Shown here piece by piece: positions 11,719-23,310 of a DNA stretch of 64,000 nt; the first letter of the stretch is position 1; every line of letters begins with the position of its first letter. Location: positions 1 to 64,000 of the forward strand of contig SGPM01000119.1 in NCBI GenBank assembly GCA_004802725.1. Direction: 5' to 3'. The position numbers and the translations under genes were made by a program. The notes under the pieces were generated by a model. It had not been told where the DNA came from and did not search any database. It was given only the letters and a program-made list of their open reading frames with translations. The stretch comes from Antrodiella citrinella. Taxonomy: Eukaryota; Basidiomycota; Agaricomycetes; Polyporales; Steccherinaceae.

Positions 11719-13044
11719 CACATAATCTTTTCTTTGCATTGGACATTCCGGATGCCCTACCACCATCATCATCATCTACCACCATATACCTGTCCCGCGC
11801 ACTTCCTCTTCAAGCTGACTAGTATTTTCTGGGTACACCAATAATTGTATCTCTAATATTTGGGTTATGTCTTTCTAACGCGCTTTTCTATGACCGTCAT
11901 GATTTTTAGGATACCCTTCCTCTCAGTTCTTCCTTTCTTCGATTTTTACATGGATTCAGGTCTCGTAGACAGCTGCACAATGTATCTAAGAGTCTAGACC
12001 CCGTTTAATCCTCTGTGTTTGTTGTACGAATCGTTGTTCGGAGATGTCTCTGATCTTGCAGATCCTTGTCAATAGCGTAAGTAGTCGGTGTATGGTGCAC
12101 AGCCCCGCATGTACAGCGGTGCCGATGCCAACCGTACGGTAGCCTCGAGGATTGTTTCCGGTACGAATGTCCGCAGACGCCACAATTTGCCAGCGCCTCC
12201 ACCGCCATCAGCCTGCCCTAAACCACCCCCGTATAAAAACCTCCTTCCCACCATAGTTGTTTCCTTAGAACATACTCAGCTAGGATCTATTTTATAGTTT
12301 CTAACTCGAGTCTCGCATGTTTACACATGCCACATCCTTCATATCCAGCCGATGATTCTTGCGCTCGCCCGTTCGACAGAGAACATGGCTTGCCTTCGCG
12401 CAGGTCTCGAGGACGTTTGGTTTTTGCTTCGCGCGCCCGCTTGCGGGTGTGTGCGGTGAGAGCCAGCGGGCTGGGTGCTTATCTGATGGATACCGAACAT
12501 CCTTTGGATTGTTTTCGGATGGATTGTAGTACCAGTAGTTGTATTCTAGCTTTGTAGTGTGGTTTGCAAATGACATCTGTTTCTGACCTACTTCTGTGAC
12601 TCTTTTCATGACAGCACACTTGGAAGTGGTTTTGTTTAAATGACTCGGGATGTGTTTAAGGTGTTCGCAATCTCTCAAGCTTTATTGCAAATGTTCAATT
12701 TTCCTAGCGCGATGTTGTGAGCAAGAGCCTTAGATGGGTGCTTGACTTCGTGGTCAACTTGACAATGTGCGTTCCCTGGTTATACACCCATCATCTCAGT
12801 CGAGACACGCACATATGATCAAAAGTTTGAGAAGTTTGAGAGCCATGCACGGGAATTGAAAATCGAATGAGGTAGATGCACAGTATGTGACGCAAAATTG
12901 AGGTAGATGAAAATATGAAACTGATCTCACAGCGGTAAGGATACACTTGTCATTTGCTACATGGATGTCTTTGAAGGAGTAAGTCAGCTTGTAAGAATGC
13001 AAAGACCACTCGATGTACATACCTTCGCCGCCAAGTGCCCGTGG
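11719..13044. other. Long intergenic region between convergent genes; possible tiny gene
   Basis: This 1.3-kb gap lies between convergent stop codons. It contains a good TATA box at 12232 followed by short reading frames (76 codons from the ATG at 12327; 34 codons from 12351), so a small protein or noncoding transcript is possible. Minus-strand frames here (12301-12678, 12796-13020) show no recognisable features. Confidence 0.35.
12232..12239 (+). promoter_or_regulatory. TATA-box candidate without an assigned gene
   Basis: TATAAAAA sits in a C-rich context. The first downstream ATGs are at 12319, 12327 and 12351, a normal fungal TATA-to-ATG distance. No convincing protein gene follows. Confidence 0.35.
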
Positions 13045-13674
13045 CTATGAATCCTTCGGAGGTTGCTGGCCTATCTTCATTTTTGCTATCTGCCCCTCGG
13101 CGTCCTGGATTTCGACCTGGATTTCCTCTGTCCCGTCCAGGACCTGATCTTCTCCAGCCTCAGCCTTTCCGTCCTCAAGGTTCATCACTTCTACCATCCA
13201 CTTCGCGCCCTCATCCCAGCCAATATTCTCGGCTTCTCCCAAGGGCGATCGTCCAGCAGTGTTCTTGACATCAAGCAAGTCAACGCCTGGGCCCGTTTTG
13301 AATTGGACCAGCTTCTGCAAGACGAGCAGATGGGAGTTGAGCGCTGCCCAATGCGATGGTGTGGACCCCGCGTTATTTTGAGCCGAGAGCAACGTTGGAG
13401 CAACTACGGTCAATAGAAAATCTAAGACGTCTGTCAAACATCTTTCAGAAATCAGGTTTCTGAACTGAAGACAGGAAGAAGAGTATGCATACACACCTGT
13501 GTGACCATTTGCTGCCACCATGTGCAGAACAGAGTTCCCACTCGCATCCCGGAGTTCGTTCACAGGGCCGTGCCCGAACTTGCTCACGAAATCCTGGACG
13601 TCCTCGAGGTCACCGTAGCGACACGAGACGAGCAATTCATCCTTATCCTCGTTGGACGGTAGTGGTAAGGACAT
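13045..13674 (-). CDS. YAR1: Ankyrin-repeat protein, Yar1-like ribosome-assembly chaperone
   Basis: Two exons (13674-13497 and 13430-13045) splice to 187 residues, close to the roughly 200 of yeast Yar1. The 66-base intron is in frame, so unspliced RNA would also read through. Residues 10-130 carry ankyrin repeats: ELLVSCRYGDLEDVQDFV, then GNSVLHMVAANGHTDVLDFL, then GSTPSHWAALNSHLLVLQKL, then RSPLGEAENIGWDEGAKWM. The GNxxLHMAAANGH, LHWAALN and EAENxG signatures and the acidic/Lys C-terminal tail match Yar1, which holds free ribosomal protein uS3 soluble and delivers it to the pre-40S particle. The ortholog call rests on repeat-by-repeat similarity plus length. A generic ankyrin protein is the alternative. 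Confidence 0.78.
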   Translation of the reverse strand: MSLPLPSNEDKDELLVSCRYGDLEDVQDFVSKFGHGPVNELRDASGNSVLHMVAANGHTGVYAYSSSCLQFRNLISERCLTDVLDFLLTVVAPTLLSAQNNAGSTPSHWAALNSHLLVLQKLVQFKTGPGVDLLDVKNTAGRSPLGEAENIGWDEGAKWMVEVMNLEDGKAEAGEDQVLDGTEEIQVEIQDAEGQIAKMKIGQQPPKDS

Positions 13675-14671
13675 TTGAGACCTGCGAACGAAAGTCGAGA
13701 ACAGTGGAGAGACAGATAGAGATAAAGCTTCGATGAAGATGAAAGATCTCGGACTGCAGCAGTGCAAGAAATTTCGAGGCGCGCTGATGATCTCCGACGT
13801 ATCTTGCGGTTGTCGTCTTTATCCGAAACAAATCGTTTGACTTTCAGCTACCGAACACCAAATCGTCTATACGTCGTCTATACTTGCGCAGGTCGTCATA
13901 CGCGATTCTCCGAGACGATGCGGCAATGCAGAACAGCACCGTGCATTGGCGTGCGTCGGCAACATCATGCATCATCCCCGGTGCGCGCTACGTTTTCGGA
14001 TGAATCGGATCCATGTCTTTGCAGTCGGAGTCTGAACAAAAGTTGGCATCAACGACCCCATCTTCCAGTCAAAGCTTCAAGCTTCATCCTGTGGCTCCTA
14101 CAGGGTGTTCTTGAGAGAGCGACTGTTTATCATGTCGAAGAGACCCCGTGAACCGGTCCGATTCGAATCGTATACGATCAAGGCAGGGAATTCGAATCCT
14201 CGTTCTGAACACAATCGCCTTCTCAAAACTCACGAGGGCTATTTACAGCGAGCTTACGGAGGAAGGAAACTAGAATCCCGAGCACTCATTTGGCTCTCGT
14301 TGCCTCCCCGACGCGCCTTCGTAGGTACCAATGTACCATAGTAGGAGCCAGTTGGAACGTACCGACAGCATCGCCTGTCGCGACGACCGGGTCGTTTATT
14401 TCAATCATGGCGACGAGGCACCGGGGTGGGGGGTGGCCACTGCATCAGAGTGGCAATCAATGCCAATCATTCGCTTCCGAATTCGCGTTCTCCATATGGC
14501 GCTCTACTGATGCACTGATGCTGCGGGTCCACGGTTCCAGGTGGACATTTGACTTTCGTTCCTTCCAGCATATATAGTCGCAGATGCTCACGTACACCCT
14601 TCCCGCTTCGCCCGGTCGACCTGCACTTCGAGGTAGCCTGTTGACCTCTCCCTTCCTTTTCTTCCATCCCA
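13675..14671. promoter_or_regulatory. Divergent intergenic/promoter region
   Basis: This 1-kb gap separates the starts of the YAR1-like gene (-) and the multi-pass membrane protein (+). Short frames on both strands show no protein signature. A tRNA-like T-arm near 14190 was considered and rejected. A pyrimidine-rich leader (about 14640-14670) precedes the ATG at 14672. Confidence 0.4.
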
Positions 14672-16801
14672 ATGGCGCATACTTCAGCTGCCACTTTTCT
14701 TGTGTGGTCTATCTTGTCTTGCGGGGTGAGTCCATTCTCAGATCCTGCAGGATTTTCAGAGCTTATCTTTCCCCTAGTTCTGGACATTCTTAGTCTTCCA
14801 CTTGTGGAATTTTGACAGATTCAAATGTCTGAGGTAGGCCGTCATATATGTGTATGGCACGGACTTCGATGCTCACTTAGCACCAGGTGGAACAGTGGTC
14901 CATATACCGGCGCATTCAAGCGCATCATGACTGTAAGTCCCCATATTTTGCTGTTGTGAATAGGATACTGATACAACGCCGCAGTACACATATTTCTTGA
15001 CGATACCATTGATATGTGTCTACGCTATCGGGTTCGCAATCATCAAGTACAAAATGGGGTACAGTATCATTCCCGGACAAGGCAGTACGTACCGGCCGCT
15101 ACTTGCGCTCCTGATTCGTAGTTGAACATTCGTGTACTCGCAGTCATCCCTACTCCCTGGCAGTTATGGCCTAAATCTTATCAACACGCCATATTCCCAC
15201 TTCAATTGTGTTTGTCGATTGGATGGAGTTTTGAATTGTACGTACTCTATCTTGCGATCCGGGTCTATCATACTAAACACTCACTTTCTTAGAGTAACTC
15301 ACCTAGAAGGTAACATCACCCCCGGTCAGTGTTATCGAACACTCACCGATTCTCTGCAGAGCTGTGTTTCTGGCTGTTCCTCATCAACGCCGGATCGGTT
15401 CAGCAAGATTGGTTCCGCAGTTTGTATTTCAAGACTTGGGTTGTCGGCTCTGTTGTGGCTATCTTGTACATGCCTATTGTCACCATTTTTACCCGTTCGG
15501 ATCCTCTCAAAGTGAGTGTCGAGCTCTCTGTCGTGTTACTCGGAGACTGACACAAGCGGCAGTGCGAGGCATTTTCTTTCCTGGCTGGGAGCTTGGGTGG
15601 TCTGTCGTTGACGCTCTGGTTCATGCCGGTGCTGTACGTCTATTGAACAACGCCCATGTGGGACTATTTGACTGACCATGTTCTGTTGTAGATGGACGTT
15701 CCCTTCATTCCTGGGTAATTTGGTATGTTGCTATGCTTCCGCGCAAACGTCTTGCACATTGCTGACCCACTAACAGCGCAAGGAGGGCGTTGATATGAGC
15801 ACCATGGTCCGATTAACCACTTTCTACGAATTGAATGTCAGTACTTGACAGTCAGTGCGCTCGGAGCGCCAGCATCAGTCACTGATCCGTTTTCATTATT
15901 TTCAGTCAATCCGGGTGGTTTTCCGCTTCCTATTTGTTGCTCCTCTGCTCGTCTTGGGTGTTGACGGCGTCCGTCCTCACCAGCATATCAACGAAAGCGG
16001 GTATGTCTTACCGTGTTTCAATCAATAGACGAGTTTACTCATCGTCTTGCGGCGCCGTGTTACAGCTTTTGGACGGAACTTCTGACCATTATTGGCGGCA
16101 TTGGTTGTGTTGTTTCATCCGGGCTCACTTTGGTGGTAAGCCAGGCACCCAATTATAAACGAATATCCCGTCCGCTGACTACTCTCTTCAAGATTTTCTT
16201 CCCTCGTAACAGGCAGAGCGAAGTTACCGCAAAGAGCGGCTCCAAGCAGGATCGGTCGGCGCATATGCGCACATACCAAACGACGAGCATGATGTCTGAT
16301 CGTGAATCTGTGTACGAGGGGCAATCATTTGCCATGAAGAGCGTTGGATTTGCCACCATGGACTATCCGGATGGCGACGCTACGGCCAGCATGTACGGAG
16401 GAGAAGACACACCATCACCTGTCCACCTCAATCCTCCCGAGAGCGATCCTGGTCATGGTCTGCTCGCAAGGGGCGCGAGCTTCCGGCAAGACCTCGTTCC
16501 GGAGCCTGAATCTAGCAAAGCCGTCGTTTCCTTCATTCCCAACAGAAGAGCGGATGGCGGTCGTACCGTGGAAGGTACCGTCAAAGTCATCAAGCTTGCA
16601 GAAGACAACAAGAAGCACCATGATCGACGGACGTTGAACCCTAATGTTCATCCTCTCGTGCACAACTTCACATCTCCTATCGGTACGTATCGCCTTGAAA
16701 TGATGCAGACGGATATGACGGCTAACTTTGGCCTCCTCACTTCCTCCATTTTAGATCTGGTATCAGGTCCACGACCCAATATCTCCTCAAGAGGCCGATA
16801 A
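14672..16801 (+). CDS. Uncharacterised multi-pass (about seven-TM) membrane protein
   Basis: The gene has at least ten small exons. Exon 1 (14672-14725) gives MAHTSAATFLVWSILSCG and exon 2 starts at 14778 after a CCCCTAG acceptor. Hydrophobic helices follow: TFLVFHLWNF, TYFLTIPLICVYAIGFAII, AIFPLQLCLSIGWSF, CFWLFLINA, WVVGSVVAILYMPIVTIF, FSFLAGSLGGLSLTLWFM, FRFLFVAPLLVLGVDG and a last one around IIGGIGCVVSSGLTLVV. A long hydrophilic, probably cytoplasmic tail (about 200 residues) ends the protein. I do not recognise a characterised family; it resembles conserved basidiomycete membrane proteins of unknown function. The final intron (from 16682) is phase 1, giving the end ...RPNISSRGR. Another frame of the last exon reads more like protein (IWYQVHDPISPQEADKIKPP, stop near 16817), so the C-terminus is uncertain. 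Confidence 0.65.
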
Positions 16802-17592
16802 AATCAAGCCACCTTGAATAAGATGTTTATCTATGTCCCTGATACTATTCAATGCTCGACGGGCATAGTGGACCGAACCAAGCCTGGACGATTGCTGCAA
16901 GACTTGACGACTTCTTGTACCTTGTACCACGACCTTCTACCTATGCCTTTTGCTTACTATATGCCACACCCTAATTCTGTAACAACCTACACCTATCCTT
17001 ATTGCCATCGCATGCGCATCCCTCTTCGTTCTTCGCACTATTTATCTTATATTCACCTTACGTTGTCAGACACTCCCTTTGTTGTACCTCGGAATTTTTT
17101 TTCTGCTTGTTGCGTGGTATGATCCAGACCCTTTTTGATACCTCCAGTTGATAGATCCTGTCGGAAGTACACGACGTGCAGACCACCTCCTCGGCAAGTT
17201 GTCATTGTTAGAAGATGTGATGTATGATGATCATATTCGTAGTGCGTGCGATAGAAAGCCCGTATCTATCTCAATGGTTTCCATCCGTTTCCAACGCAAG
17301 ACCGAGCTCGAGACCATCATATCCGACAGATGCCTGAGTCTAGCAACGTATCGCAAGTGTATCCGAAAATTACTATTAGATCAAGAAACAAAGTACAGTG
17401 CATGATGAAGATGGGAATGCTACTTGTACAAGAAGGGTATTAGAACAGGTAGTCGTATCGGTAGGTAATCATGGAATGGGGGATCGTTTCAAAGCAATCG
17501 TAAACAAGTCGTACTCCTCAAAGCGAGAAGTGTAGCCATGAAATGCAGCAAAACAACGCTGGTGTCATGATGATCTTTTCCCCTTGCCGCAT
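16802..17592. other. Convergent 3' intergenic region
   Basis: The 0.8-kb region between convergent stop codons contains AT-richer, UTR-like sequence. Frames of about 100 codons on the plus strand show no recognisable features. Confidence 0.4.
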
Positions 17593-18586
17593 CTACGCGC
17601 TGATACCGGCTTCACCTGCTTTCGAGTAGCTGCCCGAGACGGGAGCGGTGAACTTGCCAGAGGCAAATCCGAAGGTCGAGTAGTCGACTCGGTTGACTTG
17701 GAAGACGAAGAAGAAGAGGAAGACGGGGCCGGCGATGACATCGAGGATACCGTACCAGATCATCTCGGACGTCGGGGTGATGACGTTGCTGCCCTCAGAC
17801 AGCGCCCAGCAGATGGGGTATGTGAGGAGCATGAAGGCAACGTAAGACGAGGCGAGGACGTAGGAGCGGCGGAAGATTCCGTTGGCGGCGAAGGTAGTCT
17901 GGGAGCCGTGCAAGAGAAGCACGTACCTAGAGTAAGAGGTTAGCTTAGTGCCAAGTGTAATGAGCTCGCGAGAACATACCAGATGTAGAACAACGCGGCC
18001 GCGCCAAATGTGAAGAAGCCCCACTTGTAGGTGCTCGGGATCAAGGCACCAACCAAGCCAGTGATGACCAGAGTGACCGCCATAAACAGAGTGGTCAAGA
18101 TGTCCGACAATGAAAGACCGGTGGTAAGAAGGACCTCGAGGAGGAGGAGAGGGAAAGTGATGAACCACTGGATGTATCGCACATACTAGAATTCAATTGT
18201 TAGTATCTAAGGTGATGTGTTAAATGATGCCTCTCGACATACCCAGATTTGACGAGTGGGGTGACCCCCATCGCCACGGAACTCAACGGGGATGGGGGTG
18301 GCACCGAGGTCAGAAGCCATGGAGAAGTATGCCAAACTGCCGGTGGTGAGGATGATGATAGCGATCTGGTGGAATAGACGAGTGCCCCTGGGTCTCTGTA
18401 CATTTCAATGAGCCTCAGAAGCAACGAAGGGAACTACTAAGCCATGCATACCAGGAAATCCAGAGCGATCATAACAAGGAGAGACGCTGCAAAGATGGAG
18501 AAAGCAGCCCACAACCAGTCGGAACCGTGAGTGGAGATGTGGAGGGTGGCATTGGGAGGGTTGAGGTTCAATGCGTCGTTGGCCAT
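17593..18586 (-). CDS. Opsin-related protein (HSP30/MRH1/YRO2 type), lacks retinal lysine
   Basis: The start is ATG 18586 (MANDALNLNPPNATLHIS), with three introns. Seven hydrophobic helices are visible, with the microbial-rhodopsin fold signature RYIQWFITFPLLLLEVLL in helix C. By alignment with bacteriorhodopsin (RYADWLFTTPLLLLDL), the proton-acceptor Asp85 is Gln and Asp96 is Glu. In helix G the motif is ILDVIAGPVFLF, so Gly replaces the Schiff-base lysine of the DxxAK motif. The protein therefore should not bind retinal covalently. This matches fungal opsin-related proteins such as yeast Hsp30, Mrh1 and Yro2, which are plasma-membrane, often stress-induced, and proposed to modulate the H+-ATPase or act as chaperones. 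The C-terminus (KAGEAGISA) is short and hydrophilic. A TATA box lies 108 bases upstream. Confidence 0.88.
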
Positions 18587-18693
18587 GGCTTGGTGTAGGT
18601 GCTGGGGAGAGGTAGTGTAGGTAGGAGTGGGTGGTTGAGTTGAAAACACGACTGAAGGCGGTGTGATGAGGAATTCTCGTAGAGCTCACCCAA

Positions 18694-18701
18694 TATTTAT
18701 A
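18694..18701 (-). promoter_or_regulatory. TATA box of the opsin-related gene
   Basis: On the minus strand this reads TATAAATA, 108 bases before the ATG at 18586. A strong TATA element is typical of strongly inducible fungal genes, which fits the stress-induced behaviour known for Hsp30-type proteins. Confidence 0.6.
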
Positions 18702-19711
18702 TTGCTTGCTGGGTAGTAGGGAAGGGTCCGCTTCCATCACCTTCCTCACATACACGTGTCCGCCGGTCTCGAAAGGATAGAGTAAGGCGATCTGTCATCC
18801 CATTCCTTTCCGATACCGAGACGACGGATGACCTGAGACATGAGACCCACGATAGCGTCTTCGGATGGCGAACGCACTCGAGGCATGTTCGCGACCCGGA
18901 GCGTCTGCGACGGAGGGTGAGTTCGGGATTGAGTCCAATCAACGGGATGCATTCATTCTACGTCATAGGGTACGGATGTGAGTGGCTTGCCGACAAATCA
19001 TACCGTTGTTAGACACCGTCTAAAGGTACCGATAGACCTTTCGAGACGGGCGCCCGGTGTGTGGCCACTGGCCGGGTGTCACCGTGAACAGGGGAGGTTT
19101 TCATGAGACCACTCTGCAGGTTCAGCTGAGTGCCAGAATACTGAGCATCGCAAGACCTTGTGGTCAATCTGCCAAGCAAACTGACAGAAAGAAAGAAATT
19201 GCGTTGTCTGAGTCATGCATTCGTGAAAAACGGACATCGTACGCACCAAATTCCGAAGCGTTCCGCAGACAATAACTTGAAGAGCTCAGTAGGCGCCAGA
19301 ATCACAGACCACAAACACGTTCTGACGTATGCAGGATGTGACTCGCCTTTTGAGTGGTCTAGATACAGCTTCCCGGAAGCTAGAAGACAGAATGAATGCC
19401 ATGAGTCCGTGATCACGGGCGGTCTACGACAGCCAGTTGACCTCTGGCTCCGAACTAGATCGAGGAAAATGAAGGATCTCCCGACGAGTACGAAATTAGT
19501 TTCTCATGAACGTGCGACGGCGGACATCCAGGAGGGAATCGGCCTTGACAAGGAAGTGAAGGGGTGCAAACGCATGCATTCATATGAATGTACCGCAGTC
19601 GTCTATTCATGATCTGACTCGCGAATGGGTAATGGATCGTTGGTTATTAGTGGGAAATGGTATGATTGTAGAATACACATAGCGAGCATGGATCAGACAC
19701 GACGCGACTCT
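18702..19711. other. Intergenic, no supported gene
   Basis: One kilobase upstream of the opsin-related gene. A plus-strand frame of 150 codons (19160-19612) begins with a non-ATG context and shows no domain, and I do not call it. The right end abuts the stop codon of the UPF0652-like gene. Confidence 0.4.
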
Positions 19712-20394
19712 CTATCCCAGTCGGTCTGTAACGTCTAGATCTTGAGAAAAGATGGATTTAACTGCGTCTTCCTTTACACGCTCATCCTTCAGCAGCCTAA
19801 CATGAAGTGATCAGCAAACGTGCGGTCTAAATCTGCACCGTACACACCTTGAGTTTATCCTTGGATCGTCGCCCTCTACTCCGATGACAGCCTGGGGTGT
19901 CTTTGCTTCGAGAACCTGTAAAGAAGGGTCAGTATGCGACTTTTGATCTAAGGACGGGTAAAACTGACGTAGTGGTTGTCACAGTGTGGGCAGTACTCGT
20001 CGCTCTCCTCATACGCCGACATGTCCTTCCGGAAGGCTTTCTTGCACTTCTTGCACATGAACGCCATCTCATTCGTTTTCCGCAGCTTATGATCTTCAGC
20101 TTCACCGTGGCATTGCGCGCAGTCAAACCACCGCTTGCAACAGGGCGCGCGAATGGATACTTGGGCATTCAGGATGTGCTTGCTGGAGGAGGGATGTCAA
20201 CTGCCCATGCTTGGAATGATAAGGACAGATGCTAGTGATCCGCTACAAGCCCCGTGGTCGGAAATTAGGACAACAGTTTGCATAGACAAGCCTGCGAAGC
20301 AGTGCATTGCGGGATATGCATGGCACCAGGGAATCTCCAAGTATGCCGGGACACGTAGTAGAACACAAGCAAATTAACTGTGTACTGACCACAT
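19712..20394 (-). CDS. UPF0652-like cysteine-rich zinc-binding protein
   Basis: Four exons (20394-20390, 20182-19969, 19915-19848, 19796-19712) splice in phase to 123 residues. The first coding exon is only ATGTG; it completes a Cys codon with exon 2 to give MCKHILNAQVSIRAPCCKRW. Metal-ligand pairs are regular: APCC...FDCAQCH, FMCKKCKKAF and EYCPHCDNHY. This spacing is that of the fungal UPF0652 family, whose zinc knuckles resemble CHY-type fingers. The Asp/Lys-rich C-terminus ends ...DLDVTDRLG. The molecular function is unknown. The five-base exon rests on the conserved MCKH start and a GTCAGT donor. The 207-base first intron is the longest in this gene. Confidence 0.75.
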
Positions 20395-20860
20395 CGTGTC
20401 GAATTAGGTACGGAATACGCGTTCACAATGCACAAGATGCAGCTAGCAGGTTGGAAATCTGAACGCCGACAGAGTTTTGAGTGCAAGTAACCGGTCAATG
20501 AGGAGGAGGAGGAGAGGCAAAGATCATGATCATGGGCGTCGGCGCTTCACTTCAATTTCGCGTTTTAATGGGATAACAAAAGCACAAGCTCATCGTTGTA
20601 TGGATGTAACAAACGCGTACTAATACAGTCAGGTGGTGGCGATTTTATTGCCCTTGTTGTCGACATCGTCCTCCACGACGTCGGCCGCGATATCCGCTCC
20701 ATGCTCTTGAATCTTGATCTGCTGCCGTTGTGGGGAGGCCGCGGGGGTAATGTGCTTTATTAGTCGCTGCGAATATAGTCTGATGATTTTTAGCACTCAA
20801 CTTGCCCTCGTCCACTTCGTCGAGCCCGTCGTCTTGCATACCCAGCGTACACATACCGCC

Positions 20861-23310
20861 ATGTTGCGCCTGCCTAAGCTCGCCGCTGGTCGTCTCAGTG
20901 TGGGCGTGCATCGAATACCAACAAACCGTACTAGGTGGCTTTGTCGACACTTGAGTGGTGGTCCTACGCCCACACCTCCAGCACGTTCACCGATCCTCGC
21001 CTTTACGGTAGGGGCCCTCGTGAGCGGATCTGTAGCATTCGCAATCACCAGTAGCCGTTCTTCAGGTCCTGCGGACGAGCTGACACGTCTGTCGTCCTCG
21101 CCTGCAAACACAGACTCTGGTCTCAACGAGCAATACGGTTCCATGGCGGACTTCCAGAAGGCGATTGGGGAACTGAGAGCTACGTTCCCAAGAGAGGACG
21201 TAGTCTCTACGGATGCTGAGGTGCTTGAGATTCATGGAACCTCGGACAACGACTACCATCCAGGTGCGTCCCGATACATTGATTCCTTTGCCTTCAAATG
21301 TCTGAGACCTAATTGTTCACAGGCTCTTTACCTTCCGTCGTTGTCTTTCCGCATTCTACTGAGGATGTGGTTAAGATCGTCCAAATCTCTCGAAAGTACA
21401 GGATGCCGATAATACCTTATTCTGGCGCTACAAGTCTGGAAGGACATTACAGAGCGGTATGCTTCGCGCTTCATTCGGACCCCTTCATACAGTGCATTGA
21501 CTGCATTAATTGCTCTAGCCCTCCAGTGGTTCTATATGTGTTGATCTGTCCGGCATGGATAAGGTGCTGGAAGTTCATGGTACGCATTCACGTTGTACAC
21601 GCAAGCATCTACCGGTCACAACTCTAATTCCTCACAGAGGCGGATTCTGACCTTGTATGTCAACCTGGTGCCCGCTGGGTGGATATCAATGCAATGCTGA
21701 AGGCTAAAGGTTTGCACATGATTATCTTCCGTTGCTCGGAGATCTGACCCACTCACCCATTTCCAGGGATCCCTCTGTTTTTTCCGGTATGTTTCCGATG
21801 TCTTCTATCTCGCCACAACTTGACAGTGAGAAGCTTGACCCAGGCCCCGGTGCGACCATCGGCGGCATGATTAGCACGGGTTGCTCGGGAAGTAGGTGGT
21901 ATAGTCAAATTCATAGGATCGTATCGACTTATACAACTTTCTGCAGCTAACGCTGTACGATATGGAACTGCGAAAGCCGAATGGTTCTTGAATGTCGTGA
22001 GTCACGTATCAAGGAGGAATTTGGAATGTAGAAACGCTGATGATGGTTCAAGACGGTCGTCCTACCTAGCGGAGAGGTGATCAAGACTCGTCGGAGGTCC
22101 AGGAAATCGTCTGCTGGGTTCGACACGACGAAGCTCTTCATCGGCGCCGAGGGTACTCTTGGTATCATCACAGAAGGTTGGTCGGGCGACTTTCGTTCAT
22201 AAATATATGATTGACACGACATCCCCCAGTCACGATTCGACTAGCTCCTCTTCTTCCTACAAATGTTGCTGTATGCCATTTCCCAGACGTCAAGAAGGCG
22301 ACAGAAGCTGTCGTCGAGATCATGAGCCAAGGCGTCGGTATTCGTACGTGTCATATCACATCGATTCAACACATCACTATAACTGATCGGCGACCACAGA
22401 ATGTGTTGAGCTCGTTGACGACTTGTTCATGCGCTCAACGAACATGTACGGTATGTCACTGCGGAAATGGCCGGAAAAAGACAGTTTGTTCTTCAAGTTC
22501 CAAGGCCCTTCCGAAGCCTCCCTAAAAGAGACTGCTCGGGTCGTGCGAGGTGTTTCTGAAAAGTATGGCGGATTCGGATTCACGTTAGCCGGAAGTGAGA
22601 AGGAGGCGAATGATTTATGGGCGGACAGGAAGAATGCACTGTATTCTGGTTTGGCTTTGGTTGAGGGGTGTAAAGGGTGGAGTACTGACGTCTGGTGAGT
22701 CCATTCCATGTAGTTCTTACGGTCTACATCCCACTCATACAAGGTATCAGTGTTCCTGTATCTCGTCTTCCCGACCTTGTGTACGAGACGAAGCAAGATA
22801 TTGCGGCGTCAGGTCTTGTTTCAACGATCGTTGGTCATGTCGGGGATGGTGAAACTAGCCCAAATATTCATTCTGATACACGCGCTGACGAGATATTGTA
22901 GGGAACTTCCACGCGCTGATACTTTTCGTGACCGACGATGAGCTCGCCCGCAGTCGTGAGGTTGTGCACAGAATGGTGGAGAGAGCTATTGCTATGGACG
23001 GTACATGTACGTCTACGCTGTTGTCTTGTCATGTCTCTCGTAACTAACGCAGACTTGATAAAGGTACGGGAGAGCACGGCGTTGGCATTGGCAAACGCGA
23101 ATACTTGTACAATGAACTCGGAGCAGGGACGGTAGAACTGATGAAGACTATCAAGAGGACTATCGATCCTTTGAATTTATTTAACCCAGGCAAGGTCAGT
23201 CGGTACCTTGCTTATGAGTCTGACTGTCTCTCTGACTTCGCATATGTTAGCTGTATCCGAATAAACAGGACACCCACGCACATCCTGTTGCGAGTCTGCC
23301 TTCGCACTGA
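20861..23310 (+). CDS. DLD1: D-lactate dehydrogenase (cytochrome c), mitochondrial, FAD-linked
   Basis: The start ATG 20861 gives a basic presequence ([18 protein letters not shown]), followed by a hydrophobic membrane segment ([18 protein letters not shown]), as in inner-membrane Dld1. About a dozen introns follow. The FAD-binding domain shows [64 protein letters not shown] and [14 protein letters not shown]. The FAD-oxidase C-terminal domain shows [16 protein letters not shown] and [15 protein letters not shown], and ends with ...[10 protein letters not shown] and PVASLPSH at TGA 23308-23310. The enzyme oxidises D-lactate to pyruvate and passes electrons to cytochrome c in the intermembrane space. 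All key blocks are present, so it is probably active. Confidence 0.9.

Noticed and set aside
14180..14215. tRNA-like T-arm (GGAATTCGAATCC)
   Set aside because: No matching acceptor stem, D-arm or anticodon arm is found upstream, and the stem-loop lacks the GG-TTC-RA-NNCC consensus.
19160..19612. 150-codon plus-strand frame upstream of the opsin-related gene
   Set aside because: No domain, no signal peptide, no introns and no promoter signal. Its length is not exceptional for non-coding DNA of this composition.
20645..20950. Possible minus-strand gene head to head with, and overlapping, D-lactate dehydrogenase
   Set aside because: An acidic segment (DIAADVVEDDVDNKGNK) looks protein-like, but no splice arrangement keeps phase and the start would lie within a few bases of the DLD1 ATG.
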